Assembly: GCA_020845705.1 (NCBI GenBank)
Contig: JADLFH010000015.1
Span: forward strand, 1 to 64,000
Direction: 5' to 3'
DNA length: 64,000 nucleotides
From: Microthrixaceae bacterium
Lineage (GTDB): Bacteria > Actinomycetota > Acidimicrobiia > Acidimicrobiales > Microtrichaceae
Position numbers and translations under genes: made by a program. Below the pieces are notes generated by a model. The model worked only from the letters and a program-made list of their open reading frames with translations, had not been told where the DNA came from and did no database searches. Positions 8,918 through 18,445 of this stretch are shown in pieces. The stretch's first letter is position 1. The number at the start of each line of letters is the position of its first letter.

Positions 8918-9759
8918 GGTCTATGGGGTTGGTTTCCCAGCGCCTGGGTTTCGGTCCAGAGGATCGGGTCGTCATCGTCAACTGTGACGACCTGGGACTG
9001 TGCCAAGCCACGAACGACGGCGTCTACGACTCGCTCCGGACAGGGCTGGCCACGAGCGCGTCTCTGATGGTTCCGTGTCCGTGGGCGCGCCACGCGGCCG
9101 CCGGCTACAGGGGCGAGGATGTTGGGGTCCACCTGACTCTCAACGCCGAGTTCGACTCGTACCGCTGGGGCCCCATCACCCACGCGCCTTCGCTGTTGGA
9201 CGGCGACGGAGGTTTCCCCCGGACACTGGAGGATCTCTGGGACCACGCGGACCTCGACGAGGTCCGTCGTGAGTGTGCCGCGCAGCTCGAACGGGCGGTG
9301 CTGTGGGGCTTCGACGTGACCCACCTCGACTCGCACATGGGGGCGCTACAGCTCCGTCCCGAGTTCTTCGACGTCTATCTCGACCTGGCGATCGAGCATC
9401 GACTCCCACTGAGGATGGCGGGCGCGTCGGGGCAGCGGATGGTGGGGTTCCCCTACCGGGATCGTGCCGAGGGGGAGGGAGTGGTGTTTCCCGATCACTT
9501 CGTTCTGGTCGACGGAGGGGTCGGCTCACGCCACAGCATCGAGCGGGTGGTGATGGACCTCCGGCCCGGCGTGACCGAGATCTACGTCCATCCGGCGCGT
9601 GACACTCCGGAGCTGCGTGCAATCGGAACCGACTGGCCTGCCCGCGTGGACGACTTGGCGCTGATGACCGCCGACTCGCAGCTTCGGGCGATGCTGGATC
9701 GTGCCGGTGCGGTGCTGATCGGCTGGCGTGCGATGCGATCACTCATGCGTGCAGGCTGA
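8914..9759 (+). CDS. ChbG/HpnK (YdjC) family carbohydrate deacetylase
   Basis: VVIVNCDDLGLCQATNDGVYDSLRTGLATSASLMVPCPWA, GVHLTLNAE, THLDSHMGA, EIYVHPA; GTGA overlap with mca. Confidence 0.88.
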   Translation: MRSMGLVSQRLGFGPEDRVVIVNCDDLGLCQATNDGVYDSLRTGLATSASLMVPCPWARHAAAGYRGEDVGVHLTLNAEFDSYRWGPITHAPSLLDGDGGFPRTLEDLWDHADLDEVRRECAAQLERAVLWGFDVTHLDSHMGALQLRPEFFDVYLDLAIEHRLPLRMAGASGQRMVGFPYRDRAEGEGVVFPDHFVLVDGGVGSRHSIERVVMDLRPGVTEIYVHPARDTPELRAIGTDWPARVDDLALMTADSQLRAMLDRAGAVLIGWRAMRSLMRAG

Positions 9760-10245
9760 CCAGAGCCCGGATCCCGACTCTCTGGCGGCGCGCTGTGAGG
9801 CCGTGAAGCGCTCGACGTGAGCGATGTTCGGCGGGATGGTGAGGAGCTGTCCATAGCCGTCGCGCAGGAGCGCATCGTTGACGAAAAGCCCGTCACGCGA
9901 GCGATACAGGTACGCGAGCAGGCGGCCGTAGCGGTCGCGTTGCTCGACATCACGCTCGAGGCGCACCTCGGTGCCTTCCGGGAGGAGCGACTTGGTGTGA
10001 GCGCCGGCCTCCTTGCCGAAGCACCCCACCGGTCGACGCGGGTCCACTGTTTCGGGTGTGTCGACCCCGATGAGACGCACGTTCTCCTCGCTGCCGCCGA
10101 TGTTCACCACGACTGTGTCGCCGTCGACCACCCGCAGCACCGTCGCGGCGCCTGCCGGTCGTGAGGGGGTCTCGGCGCAACCCGCCAAGAGCGCACCGAT
10201 CGCGACGAGGAGCACGCGCCGGAAGATGCGCGTGGGGTTGATCAC
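9739..10245 (-). CDS. thermonuclease (SNase) family lipoprotein
   Basis: Lipobox LLAGC near the N-terminus; RVVDGDTVVVNIGGSEENVRLIGVDTPETV...ERDVEQRDRYGRLLAYLY. Confidence 0.92.
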   Translation of the reverse strand: MINPTRIFRRVLLVAIGALLAGCAETPSRPAGAATVLRVVDGDTVVVNIGGSEENVRLIGVDTPETVDPRRPVGCFGKEAGAHTKSLLPEGTEVRLERDVEQRDRYGRLLAYLYRSRDGLFVNDALLRDGYGQLLTIPPNIAHVERFTASQRAARESGSGLWSACTHE

Positions 10246-10412
10246 GCGGCGTGGGGATGGTCGGTGTCGGGTTTGTCGCCGCCGGCGGACTTGCCGTGGC
10301 AGCGGAGCACTTCGCGAGCCGCGGCGATCCCCCGGAGGCCGACTTCGATGGTGTGGTCGTCGAGCCGCCAGTCGGGTTCGTCGGGATCGATGAGGACCAG
10401 TTGCCTACTCAT
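10242..10412 (-). CDS. small hypothetical protein (56 aa)
   Basis: MSRQLVLIDPDEPDWRLDDHTIEVGLRGIAAAREVLRCHGK...; 4-nt overlap with the SNase gene. Confidence 0.5.
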   Translation of the reverse strand: MSRQLVLIDPDEPDWRLDDHTIEVGLRGIAAAREVLRCHGKSAGGDKPDTDHPHAA

Positions 10413-10489
10413 GGTTCCATTCTGCCCAGGGGGTGTGACAACGAACCCCGTCGCACTTCGATCTCCGAGCTCCACAACCCCCACCCCCC

Positions 10490-11878
10490 CTACAGGGGTG
10501 CTGCCGCTGCGACAAGCGGCCACGGGCGTTCTCTCTCCATGATCGCGGCCAGGTCCAACAGCAGTTGGTCTTCGTGATGGCGCCCGATGATCTGCATGCC
10601 GACGGGGAGACCGTCTATCTGCTCGATCGGAACCGATACGGCCGGATTGCCGACGACGTTGGCGGGGATGGTCAGGACCCCGTTGTTCTCGGGTCCAACG
10701 GGCTTACCGGCGACCTGTTGGTTCAGGTACACGTCGGCACCGAAGGCGACATCGGGATTGGTCGCGGCGATCACGAAGTCCACCTCGTCGAAGATGGCCG
10801 CCATCGTCTGGTTGAGTCGGGTTCGTGCGCTCTCGACGTTCGCCATCATCTTCAGGTTGAAGTGCTCGTTCGCGAGTTGGAGGCCGAAGGAGATCTCGGT
10901 GGTGAGCTCGTCCCGGCATTCGGGCCAGCGGTCACCAAGCGTGCGCTGGAGTTGAACCAGGTTCGCCATCGCCCACTCGAATCCGACGCCGGGCATGTTC
11001 ACCGCCAGGCCGACCACCTCGAGGCCGGCGTCTTTGACCAGCAGCTCTGCTGCTTCCAAGACGTTCGCCTCCACTGCCGGGTTCAGAGTGGCGACGCCGA
11101 GGTCGGGCACTATCGCAACCCTCTTGCCGTGGAGGTCGAAGGTGCCCAGATCGCGCTCCCATTCCTCCCGCTTGGGCAGCGAGTAGGGATCGCGCATGTC
11201 GTAACCACACGACACGTCGTACCAGCGGGCGACATCGCGTACCGACCGCGCCATCGGGCCGTAGACCACCGTCAGGGGGTTGATCTCCGTGTGGGGGCCA
11301 CGCGGGATGCGTCCGGCGGTCCCCTTCATGCCGAGGAGACCGTTGAAGCCGGCTGGTATCCGGATCGAGCCCCCTCCGTCGCCTCCGGTCGCGATCGAGA
11401 CCAGGCCACCGGCGACCGCCGCCGCGGAGCCCCCGGAGGATCCCCCGGCGGTGCGGCCCTGTTGCCATGGGTTGTGGGTGACGCCGTAGATGCGGTTCAC
11501 GCTGATGTTCAGTCCGCCGAACTCGCTCGCGTTGCACATGCCGACGGGGACCACGCCGGCCTCGAAGAGGCGGGTGACATGGGTTGCGGAGTGATCGGCG
11601 ATCGTCCCCTTCAACGCCAACGAGCAGCTGTCGTCAGGCCAGCCCTCCACGGGCATGAGTGCCTTGAACCCGACCGGCACCCCACCGAAGGGCTGGGACA
11701 CGTCCGCCGATGCGGCGGCCGCGCGGGCACGGTCCGGGTCGAGGAACGTGAAGGCATTCAGGGTGGAGGCCTCGATCGCTGCAAGCGACGCCTCCAGTTC
11801 CTCTACGGGGGATCGTTCGCCGGAGCGGAATGCATCGACGAGCGAGCAGGTATCACCAAGCCACGGCGTGTCCGACAT
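10490..11878 (-). CDS. amidase signature (AS) family amidase
   Basis: GRTAGGSSGGSAAAVAGGLVSIATGGDGGGSIRIPAGFNGLLGMKGT: Lys/Ser-Ser AS signature. Confidence 0.94.
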   Translation of the reverse strand: MSDTPWLGDTCSLVDAFRSGERSPVEELEASLAAIEASTLNAFTFLDPDRARAAAASADVSQPFGGVPVGFKALMPVEGWPDDSCSLALKGTIADHSATHVTRLFEAGVVPVGMCNASEFGGLNISVNRIYGVTHNPWQQGRTAGGSSGGSAAAVAGGLVSIATGGDGGGSIRIPAGFNGLLGMKGTAGRIPRGPHTEINPLTVVYGPMARSVRDVARWYDVSCGYDMRDPYSLPKREEWERDLGTFDLHGKRVAIVPDLGVATLNPAVEANVLEAAELLVKDAGLEVVGLAVNMPGVGFEWAMANLVQLQRTLGDRWPECRDELTTEISFGLQLANEHFNLKMMANVESARTRLNQTMAAIFDEVDFVIAATNPDVAFGADVYLNQQVAGKPVGPENNGVLTIPANVVGNPAVSVPIEQIDGLPVGMQIIGRHHEDQLLLDLAAIMERERPWPLVAAAAPL

Positions 11879-11978
11879 GGTTGCCAGAATAGGTGAAAGA
11901 CGTTCGCGTCACCCGGAGGCGAACCTGGGGCCTTCGCTGTCTGCCGCCGCGTCGCTGAGCGCCGTATACGGTCCCACA

Positions 11979-12782
11979 ATGGACGCCGGCGAGTTCCTCG
12001 GACTGCAATCCACCCACAACCCGCATCGCTGGTACCTACCTGTGGTGCCGGGAATCGCGACAGCCGGGAGGTTTCTCTTCGGTGGATGTGGTCTGGGTGC
12101 CGCGATCGTCGCCATGGAGCGAGTGCTGGATCGTCCCGTTGTTTGGGCAACCGCGCAGTACCTGTCCTTTGCGATGGTCGACGAGGTGATGGACATCGAC
12201 GTGACGGTCGCGTCCCACGGCCACTTCACGTCCCAGGCGCGTGTGGTGGCACGGGTGGGCGACCGTGAGATCCTCACGGTGAACGCCGCATTGGGATCGC
12301 GGCCGACGCCGGTCGATCGGGGCTGGGGTGCAGCACCGTTGGTGCCGAGACCAGACGAGTGCCCCCAACGTCACAACCGGATCGTGGACGAGCAACTCGC
12401 CGGGTCGATCATGGATCGCCTCGACATCCGTCTCGCTGTGGGCGCGCAATGGGAGGACTTCCCCCACGCCGGGACGGCCGACGGCACCTCCGCCCTCTGG
12501 GTGCGTCTGCCGAACATCGACATTTCGGCCGCGTCTTTGGCCATCCTCGGCGACTACGTGCCCTACGGCATCGCGCAGGCGCTCGGTCACTGGACTCGCT
12601 CCAACAGCCTCGACAACACGTTGCGGACCATTCGCATCGTTGCGAGCGAGTGGGTGTTGCTGGACATAGCGGTGCACGGGGTGAACCAGGGGTTCGGTCA
12701 CGGCAGGGTCCACCTGTGGTCAGAGGACGGGGTCCGCCTCGGCACCGCCTCCCAGACCGCGATCGTCCGCGAGATCGAGTAA
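11979..12782 (+). CDS. acyl-CoA thioesterase family protein (double hot-dog, TesB-like)
   Basis: FFxxCG-type start FLFGGCGLGAAIVAMERVLDRPVVWATAQYLS; start at ATG 11979 preceded by TACGGT-N6. Confidence 0.72.
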   Translation: MDAGEFLGLQSTHNPHRWYLPVVPGIATAGRFLFGGCGLGAAIVAMERVLDRPVVWATAQYLSFAMVDEVMDIDVTVASHGHFTSQARVVARVGDREILTVNAALGSRPTPVDRGWGAAPLVPRPDECPQRHNRIVDEQLAGSIMDRLDIRLAVGAQWEDFPHAGTADGTSALWVRLPNIDISAASLAILGDYVPYGIAQALGHWTRSNSLDNTLRTIRIVASEWVLLDIAVHGVNQGFGHGRVHLWSEDGVRLGTASQTAIVREIE

Positions 12783-12807
12783 CCCCCCTCCGAACCGGGA
12801 GGGCGGG
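12783..12807 (+). terminator. candidate hairpin terminator after the thioesterase gene
   Basis: CCC-CCCTCC-gaaccg-GGAGGG-c-GGG directly after the TAA stop; no strong T-tract. Confidence 0.45.
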
Positions 12808-12833
12808 GGTGGGGCTGTGGGTAGGGTCCGGGG

Positions 12834-13796
12834 ATGGAGCGGTACGGCATGACGATCCCCTTCGACGGGATACCTCTCGCAGAGCAGGGTGATTGGATCC
12901 GTGAGCTGGCGGATCTCGGATACACCGACGTGTGGTCGTCGGAGACCAACGGTGCGGACGGGTTCGCCCCCTTGGCGTTGGCCTCGGTGTGGGCGCCCAC
13001 GCTCAGGTTGGGCACGGCGATAATCCCCGCCTTCACCCGTGGTCCTGCCACTCTCGCCCAATCCGCAGCCACCATCGCCCACGCCGCGCCGGGACGGTTC
13101 GCGCTGGGCATCGGAACGTCTTCGAACGTCATCGTGGAGCGATGGAACGGGATCCCCTTCGAGGAGCCCTACCGCCAGGTCCAGGCCATGATCCGCTTCC
13201 TCCGCGCTGCGCTCGCCGGCGAGAAGGTCTCCGGTGACTTCGGTCGGTTCACGGTGCGCGGCTTTCGGCTGGGGATGGCCCCGCCTGAGCCGGCGGTGCC
13301 CATCCTGGTTGCAGCACTGCGTGAAGGGATGCTGCGCCTCGCCGGAAGCGAGGGCGACGGAGCCATCGTGAACTGGCTGTCGGCTGCCGATGTGTCGGCT
13401 GTGGCGCCCATTGTTGCCGGACAGGGCGACGGCAAGGAGATCGTGGCCCGTATCTTCGTGGCTCCGACAGAGGACCGCGAGCTGGTCATGCGCGCCGGGC
13501 GGATGGCGATCGCCGCCTACCTCAACGTCGGCGTCTACGCGGAGTTCCACCGCTGGTTGGGTCGAGGCGACGATCTCGCTGTCATGTGGCGGCGCTGGGC
13601 GGAAGGTGACCGCGTCGGCGCGTTGGAGGCGATCCCCGAGTCGCTCGTCGGCGAGTTGATCGTCTGGGGCTCTCCGCAGGCGTGCCGTGACCACATCGCC
13701 GAGTACGTGGCGAACGGAGTCACCACGCCCGTGCTCGCCCTGCTCCCAGCGGGCCTCGATCAGCGCCAGGCAATCCGCGCTCTGGCCCCTCGCTGA
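12834..13796 (+). CDS. LLM class (F420-dependent type) oxidoreductase
   Basis: GYTDVWSSETNGADGFAPLALAS, RLGTAIIPAFTRGPATLAQSAATIAHAAPGRFALGIGTSS. Confidence 0.87.
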   Translation: MERYGMTIPFDGIPLAEQGDWIRELADLGYTDVWSSETNGADGFAPLALASVWAPTLRLGTAIIPAFTRGPATLAQSAATIAHAAPGRFALGIGTSSNVIVERWNGIPFEEPYRQVQAMIRFLRAALAGEKVSGDFGRFTVRGFRLGMAPPEPAVPILVAALREGMLRLAGSEGDGAIVNWLSAADVSAVAPIVAGQGDGKEIVARIFVAPTEDRELVMRAGRMAIAAYLNVGVYAEFHRWLGRGDDLAVMWRRWAEGDRVGALEAIPESLVGELIVWGSPQACRDHIAEYVANGVTTPVLALLPAGLDQRQAIRALAPR

Positions 13797-13874
13797 GGGT
13801 CGCCACCGGCACCGGTCGGACCTGAGGCCCTCCATGGCGGCCGGTGACCACGACGTTGGTGCCGGCGAGTTCCG

Positions 13875-14888
13875 TCAGCCCAGCCCTTCGGCGACGGCGG
13901 TGATCGTCTCGGCCACCGCAGCTCGTCGGTCCGCAGCCCACGGAAGGGGCATCACCACGGGCACCTCGACGCCCGCTTCGACATAGGCCCGCACCGAGGA
14001 AGCAACGTGGCCGGGGTCGCCGACTATGTCGATGGCGTCGATCATCGCGTTGGAGATGGCGGCGAGCGCAGCGTCGCGGTCGCCCGTAGCGTGGTGCTCG
14101 GCCACCGCGGCCACGTCGTCGGCGAAGCCGGCACGTGCGAACGCCGCTGCGTAAGCGGGTACCACCGCGTAGGAGAACAGGTCCCGGCGCGCCAGTTCCG
14201 CTGCGGCATCGCGGTCGCCGACCCCTACGTGCACATAGGCGTAGACGGTGCAGGAACCGCTGAGTCGACCAGCGGCCACCTCGCCGGCACGTACCTGTTC
14301 GACACACCACCGCACCGCGGTGGCAGGGAGATAGTTGAGCAGTACGCCGTCGGCCACCTCCCCGGCCAGCCGCAGCATCTGGCCGTTGAGTGCACCAAGC
14401 AAGAGCTTGGGCCGACGTTCTCCGAGGCGCACCCCGAGGCGGAACCGGCGGCATCGGTAGAAGTCGCCATCGAAGGTGACTGCCTCGCCCGTGAGGCACT
14501 CGCGCACGAGGGTCAGGTACTCCCGGCACCGTGCGACGGGCCGCTCCCCGTAGGGGGTGCCGTGCCACTGGCCGGTGACAACGGGGCTCGAGACGCCGAC
14601 GCCCAAGACGACCTCGATGTCGGGTTGGAGCGATTGAAGGGTTGCGGCGCCCATCGCCGCCAACATCGGAGTGCGCAGTTGCAGCGCCAGAACCCCGGTG
14701 CCGAGGTCCATCCCCGGTGCCACTGCCCCAACTGCCGCCAGTGACGCGAACGCCTCGGGCCCGGTTGTCTCGGCGGTCCAGTACGAGCGGTAACCCAGGT
14801 CCTTGGCCAGTCGGGCTGCACTCAGCATCGTGTCGGTGCCGAGGGCCTGGATGCTGGCGGCTGTGACGCCGAGGGGCGGTCTGGTCAT
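13875..14888 (-). CDS. LLM class (F420-dependent type) oxidoreductase
   Basis: LGYRSYWTAETTGPEAFASLAAVGAVAPGMDLGTGVLALQLRTPMLAAMGAATLQSL...VLGVGVSSP; homologous to the convergent neighbour. Confidence 0.87.
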   Translation of the reverse strand: MTRPPLGVTAASIQALGTDTMLSAARLAKDLGYRSYWTAETTGPEAFASLAAVGAVAPGMDLGTGVLALQLRTPMLAAMGAATLQSLQPDIEVVLGVGVSSPVVTGQWHGTPYGERPVARCREYLTLVRECLTGEAVTFDGDFYRCRRFRLGVRLGERRPKLLLGALNGQMLRLAGEVADGVLLNYLPATAVRWCVEQVRAGEVAAGRLSGSCTVYAYVHVGVGDRDAAAELARRDLFSYAVVPAYAAAFARAGFADDVAAVAEHHATGDRDAALAAISNAMIDAIDIVGDPGHVASSVRAYVEAGVEVPVVMPLPWAADRRAAVAETITAVAEGLG

Positions 14889-15148
14889 GGTGAGGGGCAC
14901 GCTACCGGGCGGTGGGTTCGGGACGGCCCTGGCGCCTGGTGAGTGCCTCGCGAACCGCTCGGCTGAAGACCTCTACCACGGATTTTCGGCCTGGGCAGCT
15001 TTCCTCTGGTGCCCAGGCGGGAATTCACTTGCGGAGGCGTGGCCCGGGCCTGACACTCTGCTGAAGCGACACCCCACGGGCCGCTGTGCGGACAGGGATC
15101 ACCTGTGGGGCGTAGGCTGGTGCCCAGGAGAGATGAGTGGAGGACCAC

Positions 15149-15316
15149 ATGGCTGAGACCACAGAGGTGGAAACCATCACCGAAGCGCTCGCTCTGATCG
15201 ATCGCGGGCTGGGCTCGATCGCCGAGCGCTCGATCGTTTCGGCGTCTGAGGTGGCCGACCTTCTGCTCGACGTGCGCACGTTGCTGACCCGCCCCGAGGT
15301 GGTGTCGGCCAACTGA
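15149..15316 (+). CDS. small hypothetical protein (55 aa), absent from the supplied ORF track
   Basis: MAETTEVETITEALALIDRGLGSIAERSIVSASEVADLLLDVRTLLTRPEVVSAN; SD-like GGAGGA 5-6 nt upstream; just before the CaiB gene. Confidence 0.55.
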   Translation: MAETTEVETITEALALIDRGLGSIAERSIVSASEVADLLLDVRTLLTRPEVVSAN

Positions 15317-15398
15317 GCGGCTGGATCGATTCGGTCCGCCAGGGCCAGGAGTCCCCACGCTGAGCGAACAATCCGCAACGCCGCTTCCGCTGGAGGGG

Positions 15399-16490
15399 AT
15401 GCGCGTGATCGACCTTTCCACGGTCGTCGCGGGCCCCGCAGCGACGCGCTATCTGGCCGATTTCGGTGCCGACGTGATCAAGGTCGAGCGTCCCGGTGGC
15501 GACGGGGTCCGAAACATGGGCTGGCGAGACCCCGGCGACGGCACCACGTTGTGGTGGAAGCTGGTCAACCGCAACAAGCGGTGCGTGGTGTTGGACCTGA
15601 AGGTGGACCGCGACCGCGACGTGCTGTTGGGTCTGGTCGACGGCGCGCACGTGCTGGTCGAGAACTTCCGGCCGGGCACCCTCGAGCGGCTGGGCCTCGG
15701 TCCCGATGTGCTGCATGAGCGCAATCCCCGGTTGGTCATCACGCGGGTTAGCGGCTTCGGCCAGGACGGTCCGTACGCGCAGCGGCCCGGGTTCGCCAGC
15801 ATCGCGGAGGCCATGAGCGGTTACGTGGCGCTGAGCGGCGAGCCCGACGGGCAGCCGCTACTGCCGCCGGTGGCGCTCACCGACGAGGTCACCGGTTTGG
15901 CCGCGGCGCTCGTGACGATGGTTGCGCTGCATTCGGGGGTCGGTCAGGTGGTCGATGTCAACCTGCTGGAATCGATCTCTCAGATCATGGGCCCGCTGTT
16001 GAGCGCCTTCCTGTTGACCGGATACGAGCAACCCCGCCTCGGCGCCGGTATCCCTTACACAGTGCCCCGCGGCACATACCGCAGTGCCGACGGGGTGTGG
16101 CTGGCCATCTCCACATCCTCGGAGTCGGTAGCGGCCAGGGTCATGGAGCTGATCGGCGTCGGTGACGACAGGCGTTTCGAGTCGTTCGCGGGTCGCGTCG
16201 AGCACCGTGAGGAGCTCGACGCGCTGGTTGCGAGTTGGGTGGGCGAACGCAGCGCCGACGAGGTGCTCGATGCCTTCGATCGGGCCGAGGCCGCCGCTGC
16301 GCCGGTGTTGGGTGTGGGCCAGCTCAGCGCGGACGCCCAAGTCGTCGCCCGCGGAATGGTGAGCGAGCTCGACGGGGTGCCGATGCAGGGGCTGTTGGCG
16401 CGGCTCTCCGCCACGCCCGGAGCGTTGCGATGGGCCGGTCGGGAACTGGATGCAGACGGCCCCGAGATCCGCGCCGACGGCTGGGGCTGA
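15399..16490 (+). CDS. CaiB/BaiF family (class III) CoA-transferase
   Basis: MRVIDLSTVVAGPAATRYLADFGADVIKVERPGGDGVRNM...RNKRCVVLDLK...LVENFRPGTLERLGLG; true start may lie slightly upstream. Confidence 0.94.
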   Translation: MRVIDLSTVVAGPAATRYLADFGADVIKVERPGGDGVRNMGWRDPGDGTTLWWKLVNRNKRCVVLDLKVDRDRDVLLGLVDGAHVLVENFRPGTLERLGLGPDVLHERNPRLVITRVSGFGQDGPYAQRPGFASIAEAMSGYVALSGEPDGQPLLPPVALTDEVTGLAAALVTMVALHSGVGQVVDVNLLESISQIMGPLLSAFLLTGYEQPRLGAGIPYTVPRGTYRSADGVWLAISTSSESVAARVMELIGVGDDRRFESFAGRVEHREELDALVASWVGERSADEVLDAFDRAEAAAAPVLGVGQLSADAQVVARGMVSELDGVPMQGLLARLSATPGALRWAGRELDADGPEIRADGWG

Positions 16491-16496
16491 ACTACC

Positions 16497-17897
16497 TCAG
16501 AGTCCCGCGGCGACCAACAGCTCGCGGTAGGCGCCTTCGATGCAGCTCGCCAGCAGCTTCGGCTCCTCCACCGCGGCGGTGTCGGTCACGAGCCCCATGT
16601 TCAGCGAGCCCCGGTACGACATCGTGGTCAGGTTGAACGCGGTGCCCGCGAGTGGCCCGATCGGGTAGTTGCCCTCCATCAATGCTCCGGCCAGGTAGAT
16701 GTCGAAGGGGGCCGCGCGAATGTTGGAAGTCACGAAGTCGACCGCGGATGACGTGCGATACCCCGCCCACACGAGGAGCGGGTGCGGAAGCAGGTTCAGC
16801 GCCGCGGCCAGCGGTTCGACCGCGCCCACTGCGGGCTCCTCCCGCGTCCGGGCCAACAGTTCGTGAACCTGCGCGAAGCGTTCTGTGGGCGACAAGTCGC
16901 CGGCGGGTAGGACGGTCTGAGTGGGAGCGAACAGGTTTCCACCAGCGGAGCGATCACTCCCGCGGGTGCTCACCGGCATGGCAACACGGAGTGCCTCCAC
17001 CGGCATCCCGGCGCGGCGGTGGTACTCGGCCGCCCCGGCCAATACGCCGGTGACGAAGAAGTCGTTGACCGACCCGCCCAGCAATCGTCCTCCCTCCTTT
17101 GCAGCGACGAGCGACACGTCGATCAGATCAAGACGCCGCTCCAGTGACCGTTGTCGCCACAGCGGAGACAGCCGGGACTCGGTCACGCGTGCCTGTCGCG
17201 CGGTGCTGCGGATCAGGTCGATGCCTCTGGCGGTCGACCCCAGAAGTGATCCCGGGTTGGTCAACCACTCGCGCGCCCGGTCGCTGCGTTGACGGAGCAG
17301 GTCGAGTTGGTGTCGGCTGAGGTGCGCCACGGTTTCGGTCACGCTGTCGAGAAAGCCGGGTACATCGACGGTGGGAGGCGACTCGATCGGAGGAGGTTCG
17401 GCAGCGTTGCGTTCGAGGTCGATGAACTGCTCGGAGATGCGCAGACCGCCGATTCCGTCGGTCACTGCGTGATGCAGCCGTTGCAGCATCGCAGCGCGAC
17501 CGTCGACCATGCCTTCTATCACTACGAAGTCCCACAACGGACGTGAACGATCGAGTGGTTCAGCGAACAGCTCCATCGCCATGTCGAGCATCGCTCGCTG
17601 GGATCGGTGTCCCTTCAGCGTCACGCGCCGCACATGGCGGTCGATGTCGAAGCCGGCATCCGGAATCCATCGGGGCGGCGCGAGCCCTCCAAGCGTCTCG
17701 ACGATCCGTTGACGCAACCGCGGGATCGCCGCCGCCGCGCGGTCCAGGCGGGTGCGGAGGCGACGCCAGTCGGGCGTGGTGTCGAGGATCGTTAGGTTCG
17801 CGATGGTGGAGGAGAGCCGGGGATCCGCGTCGAGGCGCCATAAGAGCGCCTCGAACTGGCTCATGTGGCCTGTGTCGTGCTGGGGGCGCTCGGCCAT
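16497..17897 (-). CDS. wax ester synthase/diacylglycerol acyltransferase (WS/DGAT) family
   Basis: HHxxxDG motif LHHAVTDGIGG; NDFFVTGVLAGA; C-terminal PIGPLAGTAFNLTTMSYRGSLNMGLVTD. Confidence 0.95.
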   Translation of the reverse strand: MAERPQHDTGHMSQFEALLWRLDADPRLSSTIANLTILDTTPDWRRLRTRLDRAAAAIPRLRQRIVETLGGLAPPRWIPDAGFDIDRHVRRVTLKGHRSQRAMLDMAMELFAEPLDRSRPLWDFVVIEGMVDGRAAMLQRLHHAVTDGIGGLRISEQFIDLERNAAEPPPIESPPTVDVPGFLDSVTETVAHLSRHQLDLLRQRSDRAREWLTNPGSLLGSTARGIDLIRSTARQARVTESRLSPLWRQRSLERRLDLIDVSLVAAKEGGRLLGGSVNDFFVTGVLAGAAEYHRRAGMPVEALRVAMPVSTRGSDRSAGGNLFAPTQTVLPAGDLSPTERFAQVHELLARTREEPAVGAVEPLAAALNLLPHPLLVWAGYRTSSAVDFVTSNIRAAPFDIYLAGALMEGNYPIGPLAGTAFNLTTMSYRGSLNMGLVTDTAAVEEPKLLASCIEGAYRELLVAAGL

Positions 17898-17902
17898 TGG
17901 CC

Positions 17903-18445
17903 TCAGCGTAGGGGCCACTTACGCCTGATTGAGCGGCCGATTGCGGCTCCCACGACAACGCCTCCAACAACATCGGAACCATGGTGGATTCGGACGTGAA
18001 TTCGGCTTGCGGCCACGACTGTGGCCACCAGGACCATCGCGGTGGTGGTCCATGGTCGCTGACGGCCGGCAGTGAGGACCACGGCGCATGCTGCCGCTGA
18101 CGCGTGTCCGCTCGGGAAGCTCGAGGTCCGGGGAGTTCGCAGGCGATGAGCTCGTTCCTCCGGTGATGAGGTCGGCCGCTCTCTGCCGAACATGGCCTTG
18201 ATTGGGCCGTTGACCAGAGCCGACTCGATGCCCAGCCCGACAGCGAGTCTCAAGGCTCGCCGCTCCGCGGCTTCGTCGCCGAGCGCTGCCGTGGTGGTGG
18301 CGGCGATGAGCCAGATCAACGAGTGATCCCCGAGCTCGGAGGCCGCGTACATGATCCGGTCGAGCTTGGGCCGGCCACGGAGACGGTCGAAGAAGCGATC
18401 GGAGGCCGCGTCGAAGCGGGCGACGGTGCCGGCAGCGGCAGTCAT
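17903..18445 (-). CDS. PAP2-family phosphatase (membrane)
   Basis: KAMFGRERP, SSFPSGHASAAACA, SRIHVRIHHGSDVVGG: the three PAP2 signature motifs; start at MTAAAGT. Confidence 0.9.
   Translation of the reverse strand: MTAAAGTVARFDAASDRFFDRLRGRPKLDRIMYAASELGDHSLIWLIAATTTAALGDEAAERRALRLAVGLGIESALVNGPIKAMFGRERPTSSPEERAHRLRTPRTSSFPSGHASAAACAVVLTAGRQRPWTTTAMVLVATVVAASRIHVRIHHGSDVVGGVVVGAAIGRSIRRKWPLR

Noticed and set aside
13806-13865. CCGGCACC/GGTGCCGG inverted repeat between convergent LLM genes
   Set aside because: Only 8 bp with a 44-nt loop; weak as a terminator
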